Source: Clostridiales bacterium (GTDB lineage Bacteria > Bacillota > Clostridia > Lachnospirales > WQUN01). Taken from it: a DNA stretch of 33,017 nt. The stretch covers positions 1 to 33,017 of the forward strand of contig JAITDJ010000235.1 in assembly GCA_031282635.1 (NCBI GenBank). Direction: 5' to 3'. The notes beneath the pieces are model-generated. The model saw only the letters and a program-made list of their open reading frames with translations. It did no database searches and was not told where the DNA came from. Below are positions 24,706-33,017 of the stretch, one piece after another; position 1 is the first letter of the stretch, and each line of letters starts with the position of its first letter. The translations under genes and the position numbers were made by a program.

Positions 24706-26430
24706 CTATAATGTTTGATACCTGACCAGCTCATCCATTGAACTGCGCAGGCAGAGAGCGCCAAAACCCCAGAGGGGGTTCGGGTATTCGAGGGCGGCCG
24801 TACGCGCGGCGCCGCTTTTCAGGAACGCTTTGACGCGCTGGTTATATAGGTAGATATCGTTGTTCTGTACTATTCCCCATTGCATCATCAAAGCGACCGC
24901 TCCGGTAACGAACGGCGCCGCTATGCTGGTGCCTGTATAACTGTCATACCCGCCGCCCATGCGCGCGGCCAATATACTTATGCCCGGAGCGACGATATCC
25001 GGCTTAATACCTGATAAACGCGTATAGCCCCTGCCGGAAAAATCCGCGACGCTGTTCAGCCGGTAATCATACGCCCCCACGCTGATCGCATTGGACGACG
25101 TCGCGGGCAGCGTGACTGTTGTGTATGGATCAGGCGTTGTAAAACGCGTGCCATCTGAGACCTCTTCTAAAACAGGCAGCCATATATCAAATTTACCCTC
25201 GACGCATATCCCTGACCTTATAACAATGCGCCATAAACCGACGGGGATAGAGCCCGTTACAGCTTTAACCTGAAAAAATATCTCCTGGTTTTCATTATAG
25301 TGCTTGGGCTGGCCGTACCGCGCGTATATGGCGATATCGCCGAAACGCATGGAACGAGCCGGGCTGACGGAGTCTATCGCCCCTGTTGATTGCTGATTGG
25401 GTATAATCAGTTCGACAGTCATATCGTCAACAAAATTTTTCCAGAACGTAATAAAAAAGGATTTAAGCCCTCCGGACGTGGTGAACTGGGCGTCAGATGT
25501 CTCATACGAGCCTATCGTCCCTTTGAAATGATGCCCGGCGGCGCCTTCATTCCCCGCGGCCACAATTATATTCGTCTTCCATTTCCGCGCCATTTCATTC
25601 ACATATGTTTCAAACAGCGATTCCCCGTCATGTGAGCCGTTGCTGGTGCCGTAACTGATATTGATCGCTATCGGCATATTCAGCGACATAGCCTTTTCAA
25701 TACAATATTTGACGGCGCGCATCAATTCAGTATCCCGCACGAAAGAGCGCTCGCCCGTACGTCCCAGGCGTACCGCTATGATGGACGCCTCGGGCGCGAC
25801 GCCCATATTCGCGCCTTTGCTCGCGCGGCCGTTTCCCGCGGCGACGCCCGCTACCGCTGTGCCATGTCCGATGCCGTCCAATTCCGGTATTACGGAAAAC
25901 GGCTGAATTTCTTTCAACGCGGCGTTCAGCGCCTCATTGTCATATTCCACGCCATGGTTAAAACCGTCGGGCGCTTTCCCTCCCCCTGCGGCGGATTGAT
26001 CCCAGATATACACTATACGGCTTGTGCCGTCCGGATTACGGAAGTCCGGATGGGTATAGTCAACGCCTGAATCTATTATGGCTACGATCACGCCTTTACC
26101 CGTTAAATTAAAGCTCAATTGGCTCTGCACGATGGATATGCAAGATCGTCCGACTGCGTTATTCAATGAATACGAGAGACTTTTAGGCATCTCAATATAT
26201 TCGATCTCGCTGTATCCGTTTAAAGCGGGGATTTTACCTTCATCCAGTGTGATAATGGCCAGAGTCTCAGTCAAAATTTCCACTTTGACGCCCAGTTCTG
26301 ACGCCAAGCGGGAAAGGTCGCCGCCGTACTTGACGATAACCTCCCATGTATTGTCAGTCTCGTTAAAACCCGCGCGCAGTTCACTGTCGTCATAAATCGC
26401 GTCATCCGTGTAAGACAAACTCATATACAT
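24706..26430 (-). CDS. Csp-type germination subtilase (S8 serine protease), active triad
   Basis: 574 residues. Residues 1-90 form a pro-domain; the subtilase domain has D120 (AIIDSGVDYTHPDF), H189 (DGIGHGTAVAGVAAGNG) and S502 (YTGTSIAAPFVTGAVALMMQ), so the full triad is present. A jelly-roll-like insert lies between the His and Ser parts, as in clostridial CspB. It should process pro-SleC, encoded just downstream in the same operon, during germination. ATG 26424 has better ribosome-site spacing than 26430. It cannot be assigned to CspA, CspB or CspC individually. Confidence 0.9.
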   Translation of the reverse strand: MYMSLSYTDDAIYDDSELRAGFNETDNTWEVIVKYGGDLSRLASELGVKVEILTETLAIITLDEGKIPALNGYSEIEYIEMPKSLSYSLNNAVGRSCISIVQSQLSFNLTGKGVIVAIIDSGVDYTHPDFRNPDGTSRIVYIWDQSAAGGGKAPDGFNHGVEYDNEALNAALKEIQPFSVIPELDGIGHGTAVAGVAAGNGRASKGANMGVAPEASIIAVRLGRTGERSFVRDTELMRAVKYCIEKAMSLNMPIAINISYGTSNGSHDGESLFETYVNEMARKWKTNIIVAAGNEGAAGHHFKGTIGSYETSDAQFTTSGGLKSFFITFWKNFVDDMTVELIIPNQQSTGAIDSVSPARSMRFGDIAIYARYGQPKHYNENQEIFFQVKAVTGSIPVGLWRIVIRSGICVEGKFDIWLPVLEEVSDGTRFTTPDPYTTVTLPATSSNAISVGAYDYRLNSVADFSGRGYTRLSGIKPDIVAPGISILAARMGGGYDSYTGTSIAAPFVTGAVALMMQWGIVQNNDIYLYNQRVKAFLKSGAARTAALEYPNPLWGFGALCLRSSMDELVRYQTL

Positions 26431-26549
26431 TCCCGCCTTTGCAAGTGTATACTCTATGTTATTCCCGTATGACTAAGCAGTGCATTGTCCTGTCACCAAA
26501 CGCCAAAAAAAAAATATACTGACTAGAGAAAGCATGAGGGGTGAAAAGG

Positions 26550-29078
26550 TTGGGTACAGGCCACTTAACTGTCAGTGTTTACACCGCGGATGAAGCTTTG
26601 CCTGTTAACTGCGCTCTGGTTTCGGTAATGGAGCCAAACGGTGAATTGCTGTATACCATAAATACAGACGATAGCGGCCAGACAGAAACCGTCGCGATAG
26701 AAGCGCCAAATAAATCACATACGCTCGATCCAAATGACGCGGGCCCGCACTACTCAAAAATTTATGTTCGCATTACCGCGCAGGGGTTCGAGGAAACCGT
26801 CATCCACGGGGTACACATTTATGATACATCCGTGTCGCTGCTGCCTGTCAAACTCATTCCACTGTCTATTGATCTCGACAGCCATGTTATCAACGATATA
26901 AGCATCCCGAAAAATTCTGTGGAATTGACGGCGGAGCGCGTGCAAGAAGGTCCGACGGATTATGTCAGTACGCAAGAAGATGTGGTTATACCCGATTATA
27001 TTATCATTCATCTGGGCGCCCCGGCGTCAAACGCTCAAAATGTGCGCGCGCGTTTTATCGACTACATCAAAAACGCAGCTTCTCACGAAGTGTATGACAC
27101 ATGGCCTGAAGACGCGTTGGAAGCAAATATTCTGTGTATAATCAGCTTCACGCTTAACCGGATTGGCAGCAAATGGTATACTGGCAGAGGATACAGCTTT
27201 GATATAACCAACAATACGCGATATGATCAGGCTTTTGTGTATAATGGCGATATCGGCGGGAATATTTCCAGAATCGTGGACAGGGTTTTCAATCAATACA
27301 TTCGATTACCGGGCCATAAAGAGCCATATTTTGCCGCGTATTGCAGTGACCCGCATTCAGAATGCCCCGGGCGGCTGTCGCAGTGGGGAACCGTGACCCT
27401 GGCCCAAAGCGGGATGGACGCCCTCCGCATTATCCGTGATTTTTACCCGGCGGACGCCGAGATTGCCCAAACATTTAATTTTGCCGGCATTTCCGTTCCA
27501 TACCCAGGACATGAACTGGACACAGGGTATGACAGCGCGGACGTCGGTACAATCAAATCATGGTTGAACCGTATAGGCGCCAATTTTCCCAATATACCTT
27601 CAATCTCAAATACGGACAATAATGTATTCGACGCGCAGACCGCCGAAGCCGTAAGGGCGTTTCAGCGGACGTTCAATCTGAATGCAAGCGGCGTGGCGGA
27701 TAAGGTCACCTGGTATAAGATAGCGCAGATCGATGGCGCCGTAAATCAACTGGACGAATTAGTTAACGAAAGCGAGTCTGTGGATATAGGCGCCGTTTTG
27801 CCTGCCGTCGCGCTCCGTGAAGGCGCCCGCGGTCCGGATGTGGCTGCGCTTCAATTTCTGCTGAATTATTTATCGGAATTTTATTACAGCATTCCGCCTG
27901 TTATTGAAAACGCTGTGTTTGACACGCGTACAAAGACATCCGTTGTGATGTTTCAAAACTTAATAGGCACGACAGCGGACGGCGTCGTAGGACCTATGAC
28001 ATGGCAGCTTATACTTAATGCCTACAAAGGCATAAAGCTGAATGTCGCGGTTCCGCAGGCAGCGGGCCCGGAACATGAATCCTCTCTGTATCCCGGCTGC
28101 CCTCTCAAAAATGGTAGCGGCGGGTCGGCGGTTCTGAGCCTGCAAAAGATGCTCAACCACTTATCCGAGTATTATCCCCAGATCCCCAAATTAGCGGAGG
28201 ATGGACGGTTCGGCAATTTAACGCGTTCAGCCGTATTCACATTCCAGAACATTTTCAGCCTGACAGCGGACGGCGTTGCTGACTCGGAAACATGGAGCGA
28301 ACTGATACGCCAATTGGATAAAGTGGGTGATTACAACGACGATTCAGGGTCGTACATCTTCCCTCAAAATGGTTTACCGGATGCAAATGAAAATAAAACA
28401 GAGTTATATGAAAATAAACCAGGGCCATATGAAAGCCTGTATGGAAGTTGGATGAACCCTATGTATAATGAGAATATAAGCGGCGGCGCGCCCGCGCAGA
28501 CTTGGCGGGATACAGATATATACAGTCAGGTGGAGGATTTGTTCGCATATCAGCGGCCATACCAGGCGCAGACGGATATCGCCGAGTCTTCCGCGCGGGA
28601 GCAGGCGGCGCGCCCTGCCCAAACAGCCGATGCACAACCCATTCAGACAGCAGATGCACAGCCCATTCAGACAGTAGTGCGCGCGCAGCCGGTATTACGA
28701 CCGGTTCAGACGGTTCAGACCGGGCTTAATCGGCCCGCGGAGCTGACTGTGCCGTATGGCCCCGCTTATCCGGTTGTTGTGGATCAGCCTGTGCCGTATG
28801 GCTCCGCTTATCCGGTTGCTGCAGATCAGCCTGTGCCGTATGGTCCCGCTTATCCGGTTGTTGCGGATCAGCCGGCGGCGCAAACCAGCCTGAACACGGC
28901 GGCTCACGGCATCGGTCCAACCGAGTGCGCGGCCTGCGCGGCCCGCGGGCAGGCGCCGCCCGCTGTGGCGTACAGCGGCGCCGCGGCGGTGAAGTCAAGC
29001 GGATTAACGATACCGGATTCCGTTTTTTATCTATTTTTACTGCGTCTATTGTATCTAAAACGCCATTGCTGTTATTAG
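26550..29078 (+). CDS. SleC-like protein with three peptidoglycan-binding domains and a repeat tail
   Basis: I prefer TTG 26550 (protein begins MGTGHLTVSVYTA), with GAGGGGTG in good position; GTG 26541 adds three residues but has no room for a ribosome site. Numbered from the GTG: a SleC-like pro/Ig domain (1-110), the SpoIID-like domain (ARFIDYIKNAASHEVYDTWP, then EDALEANILCIISFTLNRIG), then three peptidoglycan-binding domains (about 335-400, 425-497, 523-594) where SleC has one, and a 240-residue low-complexity tail. The position matching SleC E211 is aspartate (D191). It may be a second cortex enzyme or a non-catalytic cortex-binding protein. It is divergent from csp-sleC, so the locus may have duplicated. 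Confidence 0.85.
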   Translation: MGTGHLTVSVYTADEALPVNCALVSVMEPNGELLYTINTDDSGQTETVAIEAPNKSHTLDPNDAGPHYSKIYVRITAQGFEETVIHGVHIYDTSVSLLPVKLIPLSIDLDSHVINDISIPKNSVELTAERVQEGPTDYVSTQEDVVIPDYIIIHLGAPASNAQNVRARFIDYIKNAASHEVYDTWPEDALEANILCIISFTLNRIGSKWYTGRGYSFDITNNTRYDQAFVYNGDIGGNISRIVDRVFNQYIRLPGHKEPYFAAYCSDPHSECPGRLSQWGTVTLAQSGMDALRIIRDFYPADAEIAQTFNFAGISVPYPGHELDTGYDSADVGTIKSWLNRIGANFPNIPSISNTDNNVFDAQTAEAVRAFQRTFNLNASGVADKVTWYKIAQIDGAVNQLDELVNESESVDIGAVLPAVALREGARGPDVAALQFLLNYLSEFYYSIPPVIENAVFDTRTKTSVVMFQNLIGTTADGVVGPMTWQLILNAYKGIKLNVAVPQAAGPEHESSLYPGCPLKNGSGGSAVLSLQKMLNHLSEYYPQIPKLAEDGRFGNLTRSAVFTFQNIFSLTADGVADSETWSELIRQLDKVGDYNDDSGSYIFPQNGLPDANENKTELYENKPGPYESLYGSWMNPMYNENISGGAPAQTWRDTDIYSQVEDLFAYQRPYQAQTDIAESSAREQAARPAQTADAQPIQTADAQPIQTVVRAQPVLRPVQTVQTGLNRPAELTVPYGPAYPVVVDQPVPYGSAYPVAADQPVPYGPAYPVVADQPAAQTSLNTAAHGIGPTECAACAARGQAPPAVAYSGAAAVKSSGLTIPDSVFYLFLLRLLYLKRHCCY
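28623..28670 (+). repeat. Two 24-base tandem repeats in the SleC-like tail
   Basis: Two nearly identical 24-base units (28623-28646 and 28647-28670), differing at two positions, encode TADAQPIQ twice within the Pro/Gln/Ala-rich tail. A third unit begins but diverges. Confidence 0.7.
28749..28874 (+). repeat. Three 42-base tandem repeats encoding a VPYGPAYPV motif
   Basis: Units begin at 28749, 28791 and 28833 and encode VPYGPAYPVVVDQP, VPYGSAYPVAADQP and VPYGPAYPVVADQP. A Pro/Tyr/Gly-rich pattern of this kind resembles structural coat or exosporium tails. Unit number may vary between strains. Confidence 0.85.
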
Positions 29079-29112
29079 CAAAAGGCCCCTGGAAAAATCC
29101 GGGGCCTTTTGC
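29078..29112. terminator. Two-way intrinsic terminator between convergent genes
   Basis: GCAAAAGGCCCC (29078-29089) and GGGGCCTTTTGC (29101-29112) form a perfect 12-base stem, with GGA/TCC extending it inside. A-run and T-run flanks let it serve both the SleC-like gene (plus) and the csp-like gene (minus). Confidence 0.85.
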
Positions 29113-29206
29113 TGCGCGAACAGCCGCATAAAAGAATTTTACTTCCCGCTCAATTGACGCGGGCGTTCCATATACGGAACGCTTCTTTATGCGGAACGCG
29201 TCTTTG

Positions 29207-30931
29207 TTACGTACTTCTCAGGCTTAAAAACGAATTATACAGATTCAGGCGTCCGTAACCCCATTGATCGTTGGGATATTCGAGCCAAGTGTCACGCTCG
29301 CAGCCCTGAATCAATACAGAGCGCACATGATACGTATTCATGCTCACGGCATTCTCCAATATCAACCCCCATTCCAGGAGGAGCGCGCACGCGCCCGCGG
29401 TAATAGCCGCGGCGGCGCTTGTGCCGGACATAATGCCGTAGTCGCTGGGGAAAATACCGCCCACGTCCACGCCGGGGGCGGCGAGATCCGGGATCGCGGC
29501 GTGCAGGCGGGACGGCCCCCAGGATGAAAGCTCGTATAAACTATTGTCCCTGGTACTGTAGGCCCCGCAGGCGATTATTCCCACGGCCGTCGCGGGAACC
29601 GTTACCGTATAGTTGGGATCCGGGGTCAAAAAATCTATGCCGGAGCTTCCCATTCCGCTTATCGGAAGCCATATATGAAATACGCCGTCCAATATCAGCT
29701 CCCCGTAAAGCTGCAGCCGCCATATCCCGGGCGTTGGATCGCTGATGCGTATCACCGTCAGCTGCGCGCTGTTGCCGCTGTAAGGGAATCTATAGGTTAT
29801 CATTACCCGAGCGTTTTCCATTATAAGGCGGGTTGTGGTGGTTTCGCCCGATCGCGCGGGCACGCGGGAAATGCTCTCCCCTGTAGGCGATATCAGCGAC
29901 GCGGACAGGCGATCCGTAAGACTATTCCATATAGATAAATATACGGACTCTGTATTTTCGGAAGAGCGGAATTCCACTGTAGCCGTCGCGCCGGTCGCCT
30001 CAACCCTGCCGGTGGCATGGCGCTTTACGGCGGATTCGTTGCCTGCGGCGCAGCAAACCGAAACCCCGTTTATATAGGAGACCCCTGAAACAAAATCCTC
30101 AAGGGCGCTGAAACCGTCATGGCTGCCCAAATTAGTGCCTATACCGATGCAAATGGCGACAGGCCTGTTAAGTTCCTGCGCTTTTGTGATGATATAGTCT
30201 ATTCCCAGCATTAAGTCAACAGATTCATATACATCCTGATATTGGGAAGGCACCATATATAAGTCCCTATAATACGGGGATATTTCCTTTATCTTTACAA
30301 TAACGAACTCGGCGTCCGGGGCGGCGCCCGCGTACATACCCGGTTCGTGGCTGCCCGCCAGCGAAGCCAGAAAAGTCCCATGCCCGACGGTATCCCGATG
30401 CGGTACGACGCTGTAAGGGTCGTCGGACTTCAAGGCCTTATTTATATTGTTTGCGGTAAACTCGAACCCGAAGTTAAAGTCGAACGGCGCACCCATGCCG
30501 GTTATGGTCTGATCCCAGATGTTTCTGATTTTTGTTGTGCCGTCCTCCCAGCAAAACGCCGATTTAGTATAGTCAATACCTGTGTCTATAAACCCCAGCA
30601 GCACGCCGCCGCCGCGCAGACTCAGATAAGGCTGCTGCTGAACCGCGCTTATGCCGGCCGCGTTAAGATCAAACTGGGAGAAAAGGCCCATCGCCAAGGA
30701 ATAATTAATCGATTTATTGTTTCTGTATAATGGCTCAAGCAGATCGATTCGGATGTAAACGATTACAAAATTACCGCTCAGTTCTTTTCCCAGTCGTATA
30801 TTGGGCGTATCGCTTAAATCAAGATTAGCTAAGTCATTGCTGCGTAAAACAACGGCCGCGGTATATGGCGACAGAATAAATTCTTCTAACGATAGATCTT
30901 CAAATGATATGTCGTTCAAATCAACGCTCAT
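29207..30931 (-). CDS. Second Csp-type subtilase (S8 serine protease), active triad
   Basis: 574 residues, the same length as the first Csp but clearly diverged. The triad is complete: D116 (GFIDTGIDYTKSAF), H184 (DTVGHGTFLASLAGS) and S505 (IMSGTSAAAAITAG). The pro-region (1-95) is quite different from the first protein, and the jelly-roll insert is kept (IWRLQLYGELILDGVFHIWL). CAGGAG lies just before ATG 30931. It converges on the SleC-like gene with a shared terminator and is likely its partner or a second germination protease. The catalytic Ser region is alanine-rich (AAAAIT), which may alter activity. Confidence 0.88.
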   Translation of the reverse strand: MSVDLNDISFEDLSLEEFILSPYTAAVVLRSNDLANLDLSDTPNIRLGKELSGNFVIVYIRIDLLEPLYRNNKSINYSLAMGLFSQFDLNAAGISAVQQQPYLSLRGGGVLLGFIDTGIDYTKSAFCWEDGTTKIRNIWDQTITGMGAPFDFNFGFEFTANNINKALKSDDPYSVVPHRDTVGHGTFLASLAGSHEPGMYAGAAPDAEFVIVKIKEISPYYRDLYMVPSQYQDVYESVDLMLGIDYIITKAQELNRPVAICIGIGTNLGSHDGFSALEDFVSGVSYINGVSVCCAAGNESAVKRHATGRVEATGATATVEFRSSENTESVYLSIWNSLTDRLSASLISPTGESISRVPARSGETTTTRLIMENARVMITYRFPYSGNSAQLTVIRISDPTPGIWRLQLYGELILDGVFHIWLPISGMGSSGIDFLTPDPNYTVTVPATAVGIIACGAYSTRDNSLYELSSWGPSRLHAAIPDLAAPGVDVGGIFPSDYGIMSGTSAAAAITAGACALLLEWGLILENAVSMNTYHVRSVLIQGCERDTWLEYPNDQWGYGRLNLYNSFLSLRST

Positions 30932-31002
30932 GCTATTCTCCTGTCTGTTTTTTTACTACAGTATATTCAACGGACATACAGGAGTAGCAGGTACATAAAA
31001 AA

Positions 31003-32322
31003 TCAACGAGTAAATTGGGCGAAGTTATAAAAAGCGTTTATTATCTCAAGGACATTCCTCGGCTGAACCGCGCCAAACGGTATATAATCACGGCCGTACA
31101 CAAAGAAGATGGTTGGATATGCGTATAACTGCCTTCCATTCAGGGCGTCTTTGCCGAACCAATCCCTGTCGCCGACGGTGCTGTTTAAGAAATCCGTAGC
31201 GTATACAATGGTTTGCGTCTGGCTTACAGCCAGCCAAATCATGGGTGTCAGAGCGCTGGATTCCGCGTTGCGGCTGTTGTAGCAGATATAAATAAACCTG
31301 TCATTGTTGTTATATTTGCGTATGGCGTCGTCCATTGATATTTCCCGCCAATACGGAGAAATGTCCGCTAAAGGCCCATCAAGTATTTTTTGCGGCATAT
31401 CGGCGCTGTCATTTACCTCGGTTGACCCGCGTGATACATCATAACGGAACGCCGCCATACAAAAATCAATAGATTGTATATCGCGCGGCTGAACTAGGGG
31501 TACAACCGCATGGGCGCGGCCGACAAAAAATAGCGACGGCTTTGATTTATCCGTGGTTTTATCTAAATATCCCCAAATAAAAGTCAAACTATTCCCAGTA
31601 TTATTATAAACAGAGCTGTCTGTATCGACGCCGTAAATCATTAAATTCTGACGCTCCGCCGCTTGCTGCGCCCATTGCAGAACCGCCATGGCGCTTTCCG
31701 ACAAATGCGAGTAGTAAAATAAAATGTATGGCGCGCCCTGATCGTACCAATTTTGCGCCCGGTTCGCGGATATCTCTTCAAAATACCGGTTCTTGTACAC
31801 GGGAGCGGGTGTGGGCGTCGGAGAAGCGGGCTGAGGCGCCGCCGCGCCGGATCGCGAACTAATATAAACAACGGAATTATTCGCATCCCAGGTCACTTCG
31901 ACGCCTAAACTCTCGGCAAGTCCGCGCAGCGGCGCATATGTCTGTCCGCCCGCCATAAACGGCGGCGCCTCCAAAACGTACGCCCACTGTGTTTCATATG
32001 AAAAACGGCCGGTTCCATCCGAACGGTACTGCCCGTAAAGCATATTTGGATCGCCTATGCGCATAATCACATAACGATCGCGAAAATAAACAGTGATTCG
32101 CTTTGCGCCGGCATCCCAGCCGACGGAAGCGCCTATGCTCTCCGATAAGCCCCTCACTGGCGCTATGATCCTCCCATTTATTATTTCAGTCTGTTTATCA
32201 AGATTTATCAATTTACCGTCAACCAGCACTTTGGCGTTGGCGGCGGCAGGCGTCTCAATCCCCGAAGCGAATGCACATACGGCTATTATTAATATTGATA
32301 CGGCCGCGAATCTTATCTTCAT
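31003..32322 (-). CDS. Secreted protein with two stalk (copper amine oxidase N-like) domains and two thioredoxin-like domains
   Basis: 439 residues with a signal peptide (RFAAVSILIIAVCAFASG). Residues 32-155 carry two stalk-type repeats (VLVDGKLINLDKQTEIINGR, APVRGLSESIGASVGWDAGA; YAPLRGLAESLGVEVTWDAN), as in the copper amine oxidase N-terminal family of clostridial surface proteins. After a Pro/Thr linker (PASPTPTPAP) two thioredoxin-like halves follow: ILFYYSHLSESAM to KPSLFFVGRA, and FIYICYNSRNAES to YPTIFFVYGR, each with a cis-proline-like P but no CxxC. They are probably non-redox binding modules. AGGAG precedes ATG 32322. Function is unknown. It lies upstream of the second csp in the same direction, 71 bases apart. 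Confidence 0.75.
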   Translation of the reverse strand: MKIRFAAVSILIIAVCAFASGIETPAAANAKVLVDGKLINLDKQTEIINGRIIAPVRGLSESIGASVGWDAGAKRITVYFRDRYVIMRIGDPNMLYGQYRSDGTGRFSYETQWAYVLEAPPFMAGGQTYAPLRGLAESLGVEVTWDANNSVVYISSRSGAAAPQPASPTPTPAPVYKNRYFEEISANRAQNWYDQGAPYILFYYSHLSESAMAVLQWAQQAAERQNLMIYGVDTDSSVYNNTGNSLTFIWGYLDKTTDKSKPSLFFVGRAHAVVPLVQPRDIQSIDFCMAAFRYDVSRGSTEVNDSADMPQKILDGPLADISPYWREISMDDAIRKYNNNDRFIYICYNSRNAESSALTPMIWLAVSQTQTIVYATDFLNSTVGDRDWFGKDALNGRQLYAYPTIFFVYGRDYIPFGAVQPRNVLEIINAFYNFAQFTR

Positions 32323-32433
32323 TAACTTACTCCTCTGTATGAGGCGGTTGTTCTGTTAGTCTTTGCAAAGCGCCCGCCCCGTGGTATTATTATATAATCA
32401 ACGAAAAATCGTTTCAGTTTTGGGGAGAAAAAA

Positions 32434-33017
32434 ATGTTCCGCACGATTTTCGGTAAGCAGCTTACGTTGTATCTCAGCGTTCTGATTATAAGCTTCTTTG
32501 TACTGGGCACAGTGCTCTCCCAGGTTATCCGCCAATATCTCACTGAACAGCGCATTGAATTCTTACGAGACGCGGGCGGAAAAGTCAGCGAGGAACTGGG
32601 CAGGTGGTACGACTATGGTACGGTTGACGCTCAACAACTGGTAAATCAATATAAGAACATACAGCAGTACTTAAGCATCAGTGAAATTGTGCTGAATACA
32701 GATATGACTATATTCATACTCTCCGATGACATTACACTGGACAAATCACTGGTATTTAATCAGACCGAACTGGAACCTCTGCGCAGGGGCTCGCCTGTTG
32801 TGCTAAAGGACGGGCTGTCAGGCGTGTTTTCCAATCAATATTTAATAGTTGGATATCCTGTACGAAACAACGGCAATCTGGTGGCTTTCACGCTCTTAAT
32901 TTCATCTGTCGCGGATTTGGACAAAACCATTTGGGGTATGTACAAAGACATAGGGCTTTGTCTGTTGATCGCCGCGGCCATAGGTTTCATACTTACTTAT
33001 GTTTTAAGCAGGAATAT
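32434..33017 (+). CDS. Membrane sensor protein, probable histidine kinase (3' end outside window)
   Basis: Starts at ATG 32434 with GGGGAG upstream and is open to the window end (194 codons). An N-terminal helix (LYLSVLIISFFVLGTVLS, about residues 11-28) is followed by an extracytoplasmic sensing domain of about 135 residues (EIVLNTDMTIFILSDDITLD) and a second membrane helix (IGLCLLIAAAIGFILTYVLS). This order is that of a two-component histidine kinase before HAMP. The kinase core is not in the window, so other HAMP-type proteins remain possible. TATAAT at 32393-32398 is a likely -10 but no good -35 accompanies it. Confidence 0.75.
   Translation, partial: MFRTIFGKQLTLYLSVLIISFFVLGTVLSQVIRQYLTEQRIEFLRDAGGKVSEELGRWYDYGTVDAQQLVNQYKNIQQYLSISEIVLNTDMTIFILSDDITLDKSLVFNQTELEPLRRGSPVVLKDGLSGVFSNQYLIVGYPVRNNGNLVAFTLLISSVADLDKTIWGMYKDIGLCLLIAAAIGFILTYVLSRN

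Noticed and set aside
26431-26549. Sporulation promoters between the divergent csp and SleC-like genes (CATAGAGTA on the minus strand at 26450-26458; TATACT at 26515)
   Set aside because: The -10 boxes look plausible but no -35 with correct spacing was found for sigma-E, G, K or A.
28749-28874. Regular repeats as a CRISPR array
   Set aside because: The units are directly adjacent with no spacers and encode an in-frame protein motif.
32363-32398. Full promoter for the sensor gene
   Set aside because: TATAAT is present but the TTGCAA upstream is 24 bases away; spacing is too long.

Overview
The window reads as chromosomal DNA of an endospore-forming Firmicute, most likely an anaerobic member of the Clostridia. 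Evidence: a spoIIR gene, SleC-type cortex-lytic enzymes with Csp-type subtilases (the clostridial germination system), a ZapA/SEDS cell-division pair, G-rich Shine-Dalgarno sites, and ferredoxin/F420-type and radical SAM proteins. Species cannot be named from sequence alone.

Layout. (1) 1-4203: 3' part of a large secreted GH13 amylase-type enzyme with Ig-like domains and three C-terminal tandem repeats. (2) 4351-16645: an unbroken plus-strand operon for a Wzx/Wzy-type exopolysaccharide. It encodes the chain-length/tyrosine-kinase pair, a GT4, two pyruvyltransferase domains (one fused to a GT2), a probable polymerase, the initiating sugar-phosphate transferase, a two-cluster ferredoxin/FrhB-type protein with an apparent AUA start, another GT2, a flippase and a radical SAM protein translationally coupled to the flippase. 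(3) 16929-19524: a minus-strand island in decay. It holds a RadC tail fragment, an endonuclease III-like glycosylase lacking the lyase lysine, a RhuM pseudogene, an intact Cdd1-type helix-hairpin-helix protein, an intact DUF4180 protein and a frameshifted immunity-protein pseudogene. (4) 19525-20187: a gene-poor stretch with two perfect palindromes 76 bp apart that overlap promoter-like -10 boxes. (5) 20188-23353: a small glycine-rich protein, zapA, a SEDS polymerase and spoIIR, the last with a good sigma-F-like promoter. (6) 23419-30931: a germination locus with csp-sleC on the minus strand, a divergent longer SleC paralogue, and a second Csp subtilase convergent to it. (7) 31003-33017: a secreted stalk-domain protein with two thioredoxin-like domains, then the start of a membrane sensor, probably a histidine kinase.

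How it fits together. Block 2 would start a lipid-linked repeat unit with the 9222 transferase, extend and decorate it with the glycosyl-, pyruvyl- and redox enzymes, flip it with the 14025 flippase, polymerise it with the 8107 protein and control length with the 4351/5076 pair. Block 6 would work in the dormant spore: Csp proteases cleave pro-SleC, which then degrades cortex peptidoglycan. The most interesting items are the AUA-start ferredoxin gene, the radical SAM/FrhB/GT2-pyruvyltransferase combination in the polysaccharide operon, the SleC paralogue with Asp at the presumed catalytic Glu, and the decayed island with its orphan palindromic operators. All family assignments come from motif recognition by eye; no database search was run.
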